Below, piece after piece: positions 59,541-64,000 of a DNA stretch of 64,000 bases. This DNA is from Pezizomycotina sp. ARF18 (taxonomy: Eukaryota; Ascomycota). Positions within the stretch are counted from its first letter, which is position 1, and each line of letters starts with the position of its first letter. A program made the position numbers and the translations under genes. Where the stretch lies: positions 1 to 64,000 of the forward strand of contig AZLU01000003.1 in the NCBI GenBank assembly GCA_002224055.1. Reading direction: 5' to 3'. Below the pieces are notes generated by a model that saw only the letters and a program-made list of their open reading frames with translations, did not search any database and had not been told where the DNA came from.

Positions 59541-61199
59541 GGAAGCCGAGGCTGGGGAAACTTCATTTATTCTACTAAATCCCAGCCTTGAAATATCGGG
59601 TACCGCGCGTAACCCCGTTCAAAACAGACTTCTAGATTTTTTTTTTTGTTTTTTTTTATAATGGTGACATGATAGGGCGGACATCGGCGCGACACACTTC
59701 TACTACCCTAATCAACTATAGTAAACCGGCTTTTAAGCCTTTCAATAAATAATACCTGCTTCTTAATGATCGTCTTCCTGAGCCTAGAATTAATTTTTTG
59801 TTGACAGGTCACCGTCCAAAAACAAAAAAAAAAAAAAAAAAAAAAAAGAGCAGGCCATTTATTGTTATTTAGATGGTAATAAAACTCACAAAAGTACAGT
59901 ACAAACCTAACCCCCTCCAGTCGAATCATCAAAAACTCTTCCACTACAAACTCCCTACCAGTAAAAAAAAAAAAAAAAAAACACATCATGTACTTCCATC
60001 TAGCTAGCTAGCTACTGGATAACCGCAGGACCCTATCGCTTGAAACTTCGCTAAAGCTTGTACCACACACATACATATACACTTTCTTCCCCTCCTCCCT
60101 ATAATACAAAAAAGTTTTTATATGGTGTGGTGGGGTCACATAAATCCCGGAGGATTAAATCATCCCGATAACCGGATCAACAACACACAAAAACCCACAA
60201 GTAAAATATACCGAGAAAAAACCTTCCGGTTTGTATTTTTTTTTTTTTTTTTTTTTATAATGGTATGATACAAAAATCCCCAAATTTCATTATTATATGG
60301 AAGTGTGAAAGGGCGGGTAGTTATGTTAAAAAAGTAGTAATATATTCCGCATATATATAAAAAAAAAAAAGTTCGGAGAAATATTAGTGCGTGATCCGCT
60401 GTCGTGACTCGTGAGTGGAAGAGAAGGAAAAACAGGGCTGAGGCCGGAAAACGTTTCTTGTTTTAATCGTTCACGCGTCGAAATTTTCATGATCGTTTAG
60501 GCGTATTACGCAATCTTACGAAAGGCTTCTTAAGGCTGTGTGAGATACGATTTGACAGGTTGATTTCTTTATTCCACTGTGAAATTTCCTGTTTACAAAG
60601 TGAAGGCCCAAAATGATGCCGAGGTATCATACAAAACAACAACTAGCAATAACGACATGCAGAAAAGACGATTAATAAACGACCTAACATTTGCGCACGT
60701 TTTCAAATTGGTATCATATCGTGAAAGGATATTTGTTTGTATATTTTATTAGATTTTACACTACTAAAAGGGAGATATTCTGTTATCCTACCGAAAACCC
60801 AATAAGCGGAGATAGCGTGTGAGTGAGGTATTGTATTAATAATCATGAACATTCTTTTTCGTAAAGATAAACAAAAAAAAAAAAAGAAAAACACAAAAAA
60901 GTGGTATCCAAAATGTACAAAGAAGCCGTTTTCTAAGAAAGATAGTAGTCATAAACGATAGTTGGGAGACGGTTTTGATCAAGAAGGAATTAATTTTATG
61001 AACAAAAGTGCATGTAATTTTTTGATCGTGAGCCGGCGTTATATTCAAACAAAACAAGAACAAGAAACAAGAAACAAACGGTTTATAGAAAAAATTTCCA
61101 AAAAACACCAGCTCGCATAAAATTAACAGGATGGAAAAAGAATACACATGAATCAATATAAAAGAGAAGAGAAAACAAAAAGGGAAGGTGTAAGGTGAT
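59541..61199. other. Intergenic, homopolymer-rich
   Basis: About 1.6 kb downstream of the arrestin gene. It has long A or T runs (A26-28 at about 59,821; A18 at about 59,963; T22 at about 60,238; A12 at about 60,360; A13 at about 60,873) and a (TAGC)n run at about 60,000. No gene is seen; phenylalanine- or lysine-rich open frames here are homopolymer artefacts. Confidence 0.45.
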
Positions 61200-63079
61200 T
61201 TAGAGCCAGCGACCTGCTCGGTCTCCTAGCGTGTTCCGCGAACTGATCCGGAACGGCAGGAACAGCCGGAGGAGCTCTTGCTGGACCTCGGCGGGCTACG
61301 TGCCTCGAGCCAGGCCTAGAAGACAGGCGCGACAAGCTGGGCCTCTGAAGAGGCCGCGGCTCGGCGGCTACCGCAGGAAGTCGCCGGGCGAACAGCCATG
61401 TCGCCGGGCTCGTATGCGGGGCGGTGTCGGAGCTGAGGTTCTAGCCGGGTTCGTCTTCATCGCGGTCGTGTACGAGGGCACTTGCACAGCTCGTCGATGT
61501 CGATGGAAGGGGAAGCGCGGCCGGAGGCGGAATCGGGGGTGTTGGTCCCGTTGGAGGAGAAATAGTCGGAACGGCGGTGCTGGCAGTGGCGGTGGAGGTG
61601 GTAGCGGCAGCAGTAGAAACGCCAGCGTTTGTAGCCTGGCGACGAGGTCCTCGGGCCGAAGTGGGAGGAAGAAGCTACCGGGCTACGACGCGGAACGCGT
61701 TTCTCGAACAATGTCAGCGTGAAGTGGTGTCGAGGGTCCGATGTGGACCCTTGCCGACTCGACCGGAGGTGAATGGTGCGTGCTGAAGATCTTCGGCAGA
61801 GGTTTGTCGGCTGAGCGCCAGCGGGCTGTTAGCACCGCTGTGGAGAGGCGACGTGAAGTTATCCTGGTCGATACCCTCAAACAACCTATCATACCGGTGC
61901 TCCTCGTACGTCGGCGGAGCGCTGGCCAGCGGATCGTCGGAGGAAATATCGCGAACACTCAGGGGAACTTCATTATTGTCGCCGATAGGGTGGCTAGGGG
62001 AAATGAAAAGCATGACGGGTAAGGAGGCGCGGAGCTCGGAAACGTGGCCATCCGGGTTGAGCAGCTGGACGACAAACTTGAGTTTGTGCCTAACCTTGAT
62101 GTTGGCGACCTCGCAGTCCTGCAGGCATCTCGACAGCGCCTTGGAAGGTTTACCCGCTCGTCAATGACCACCTTGCTCACCGTCGTCCGCTTCTGATAGC
62201 TCTGGTGCAGTGAACTCGTGGGTGATGATATTCCTGACGTCCGACTTTACGTGTGTCCTGGGGGTGAACGTGTGCAGCTCCTTAAGCGAGACGGTAATCT
62301 TGCCCAGGTTGAGACCTTCAGCAGGGGGATGAGGTTGAGGTGTACGGGTATCGAGCTGCCAAAGACGACGGCCTTGTTGGGAATGCTGATGCTATACTCG
62401 ATCTTCTGCGGCCAAACGTTCTCTACCGCATCGTCTGCGAGAACTCCAGGGAGCTAGGTGGGAGCGTCCTGATGATCCTGAGGTGTTTTCCCGCGCAGTC
62501 AGGTTGGGCGCCAGGAATCCCTGTCGAGGACGGCCTTCATGTTCCATACGATGTGTGCCGTGTGTAACCCTTCCACAGACTCGGGAACGTTTCGGGGATG
62601 ATGTGCTCAAACGGGAACTCGTGGTTTCCGGCGCCAATCGTGTGTTTCTCGGCGGGCAAGAAGGAGCCGAAGTCGTGCTGGTAGACGGGCATCCATCTTG
62701 AATGTCTTTGGTGAGTGACCGAAACCCGAGTTATGGAAGTCCGGAACTCTATTCAGGTAATAGCTTTAACAAACTGTTAATCCACAAGCAATCTGAGGAG
62801 AGCTGCAGAGACAAGAACCAAAAAAAAAAAAAAAAAACCAAGTGTTTCAAAGAGCGTTTTGAACCGGGGAAAAACTCTCCCCTCCAAGCAACGGTTGGAT
62901 GGGTAAACGGTAGAAGCAGGGCGAGGAAACATACCTAAATCTTTGGCTTGCTACGAGTTTCAGGCTTAGCGATTTGGCGCTAACGGGTTCGGATAATAAC
63001 AGAACGATCCGTCCCTTGAGCAGAAGCGCGGCTGATTCACCCTCATTTCCTCTTAGGACCAGAAGATCTTCGTCTAACC
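61200..63079 (-). CDS. Arrestin-related trafficking adaptor, CreD/Rod1-like
   Basis: ART-family arrestins link plasma-membrane transporters to a Nedd4/Rsp5-type ubiquitin ligase (HulA in Aspergillus). The arrestin-N exon (acceptor before 63,079) reads LDEDLLVLRGNEGESAALLL, KGRIVLLLSEPVSAKSLSLK, with donor GTATGT at 62,933. Later exons: HTIGAGNHEFPFEHIIPE, PESVEGL, a RIIRTLPPSSLEF block, and an IEYSISIPNKAVVFGSSIP block. Arrestin-C: LNLGKITVSLKELHTFTPRT, TRCLQD-like CRCLQDCEVANIKVRHKLKF, VVQLLNPDGHVSELRASLPV and MLFISPSHPIG. The tail has the ligase-binding PPxY (SAPPTYEEHRYDRLFEG), LSRQTSAEDL, and a second tyrosine motif (IDELCKVPSYTTAMKTN) as in CreD; stop at 61,200. Many single-base shifts. 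The first coding exon upstream of 63,079 was not resolved. Exact orthology (CreD itself or a paralogue) is uncertain. Confidence 0.85.
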
Positions 63080-63234
63080 TGTAAATATAGGCAAAAATAT
63101 CGCTCAGCAACTAAGGATCATAATTGAGAAAAATTGGTGGTGAAAATTGTCAAAGCCCGGTGTTTTATAATGATCGTGAGAAAAAAGTATGGGGTGGTGA
63201 AGCATTGGTTGTCGCAGACAGAAGCAGGGGACAG

Positions 63235-63262
63235 AAATAAAAATAAAAATAAAAATAAAAAT
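63235..63262 (+). repeat. (AAATA)n microsatellite
   Basis: About five AAAAT/AAATA units. With the A23 run at about 63,308 and T12 at about 63,338 it lies in the presumed 5' region of the arrestin gene, probably within an intron or leader. Confidence 0.85.
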
Positions 63263-63489
63263 TTTCGAATAATAAAAATTCGCCGAAAAAGCCGTCGTCG
63301 CAAAACCACAAAAAAAAAAAAAAAAAAAAAAGGTATTTTTTTTTTTTTAATGTCCGCCGAAAACTCTGTAACAGCGCCTTCTGAAGACACATCACCACCA
63401 AACCAAGCAAGCAAAACTTCGTCGCTGGCGGTTTTATCGCCAATGCGAACGTACGTATCTCAAACAGGCTTACAGCCTTCTTGTGAACG

Positions 63490-64000
63490 ATGACATGATG
63501 GAGATATATGTGGTTGTGTGTGTCGCTATGATGTGGTTATGATTTTCGGGAAGAATCGGTTTGGGTGTTCTTTTTCTTTTTTTTTTTTTTTTGTGTTGCT
63601 TTTTGCTCTATACAAGAGCTGTGTCGTAAAATAGAGGTTAACGAAAGAAGCTTCGAAACGACCGTTATGGTGTATGTTTTGTATGTATGTATTCTCTTTG
63701 ACAATTGGTGAGAGAAGGAGAGTAAGTGAGAGTAAGTGAGAAGAAAGTAGGAGGAAGAGGATCAGGACTTGGAGGGCAGGGCGGCGTGATATTTATTCAG
63801 AATTGAGGGCATGCAATGTACTGTATCCCTCATCACAGGCTGTAGATAGATAGGAGAGGCCGCGCAAAAAACACAAGCAGCGTACCCAGGAACGAATGGC
63901 TGACTGATGGAGGGTAGAGATAGGGGAAAGCAAAAGAAAAGAAAAAAAAGAAAGAAAGAAAGAAAGAAAGAAAGGAAAAAAAAAGGACTTGCATACGGAT
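63490..64000. other. Upstream flank with purine-rich repeats
   Basis: No gene is seen. It holds T17 at about 63,575, a GAGTAAGT-type direct repeat at about 63,718-63,740 and a (GAAA)n microsatellite at about 63,949-63,974. Purine-rich on the plus strand, therefore pyrimidine-rich in the sense of the arrestin gene, like a fungal promoter. Confidence 0.5.

Noticed and set aside
63118-63443. Phe-rich minus-strand frames
   Set aside because: Homopolymer A/T and AAATA repeats read as poly-Phe/Tyr. Could touch the first arrestin exon, but no arrestin motif is present.
1-64000. LTR, reverse transcriptase, transposase or virus-like elements
   Set aside because: I looked for catalytic motifs and paired terminal repeats by eye and found none I can support. 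Decayed elements in the AT-rich stretches cannot be excluded without a repeat-library search.
1-64000. tRNA, rRNA or CRISPR
   Set aside because: No full cloverleaf with both boxes and no regularly spaced repeats. GGTTCGAA-like words (for example at about 14,443) lie inside coding sequence.

Overview
The window looks like nuclear DNA of a filamentous ascomycete (Pezizomycotina). Genes are interrupted by short introns with GTRNGT donors, CTRAY-type branch sites and short acceptor distances. The recognisable products are fungal: a Clr5-domain protein, a two-domain FEX fluoride channel, fungal PPR proteins, vacuolar alkaline phosphatase, a fungal NACHT (STAND) protein with an alpha/beta-hydrolase neighbour, a fungal APH-like kinase, the carbon-repression WD40 protein CreC, and a CreD/Rod1-type arrestin. 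I found no convincing rRNA, tRNA or CRISPR array, and no virus-like or LTR element.

Layout. 1-6 kb is gene-poor and AT-rich. 6.06-8.19 kb is a Clr5-domain gene. 11.4-15.1 kb holds two tandem paralogues of a trypsin-like (PA-clan) protease, the first more eroded. 15.3-26.5 kb is an ordinary gene-dense island: FEX1 (-), a PPR-like gene (-), PHO8-type alkaline phosphatase (+) and a second PPR gene (+). 28.7-36.0 kb is an accessory block: a small secreted protein, a NACHT gene (-) whose reading frame runs into the C-terminal half of an unrelated AAA+ ATPase, a divergently transcribed lipase-like alpha/beta-hydrolase (+), a duplicated promoter-plus-leader repeat, and a decayed APH-like kinase. 38.8-42.5 kb is creC (+) with at least seven exons. 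43.9-48.3 kb holds two cysteine-rich paralogues (-) in a partial segmental duplication. 48.3-61 kb is gene-poor with one small conserved-looking gene at 52.2 kb. 61.2-63.1 kb is the arrestin gene (-). The right end is simple repeats.

Almost every clear gene, housekeeping ones included, needs one or more single-base corrections to stay in frame, and most of these lie in short G or C runs one base too short. That pattern points to homopolymer under-calling in a long-read assembly rather than to real pseudogenes. The APH gene differs because its stops look like C-to-T changes. All exon coordinates are therefore approximate.

Functionally, CreC (partner of the deubiquitinase CreB) and the CreD-like arrestin (adaptor for a HECT ubiquitin ligase) belong to opposing arms of the same carbon-repression ubiquitin circuit and sit about 19 kb apart. 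The hydrolase/NACHT/AAA+ block resembles fungal NLR-type self/non-self recognition loci and is the best candidate here for something undescribed.
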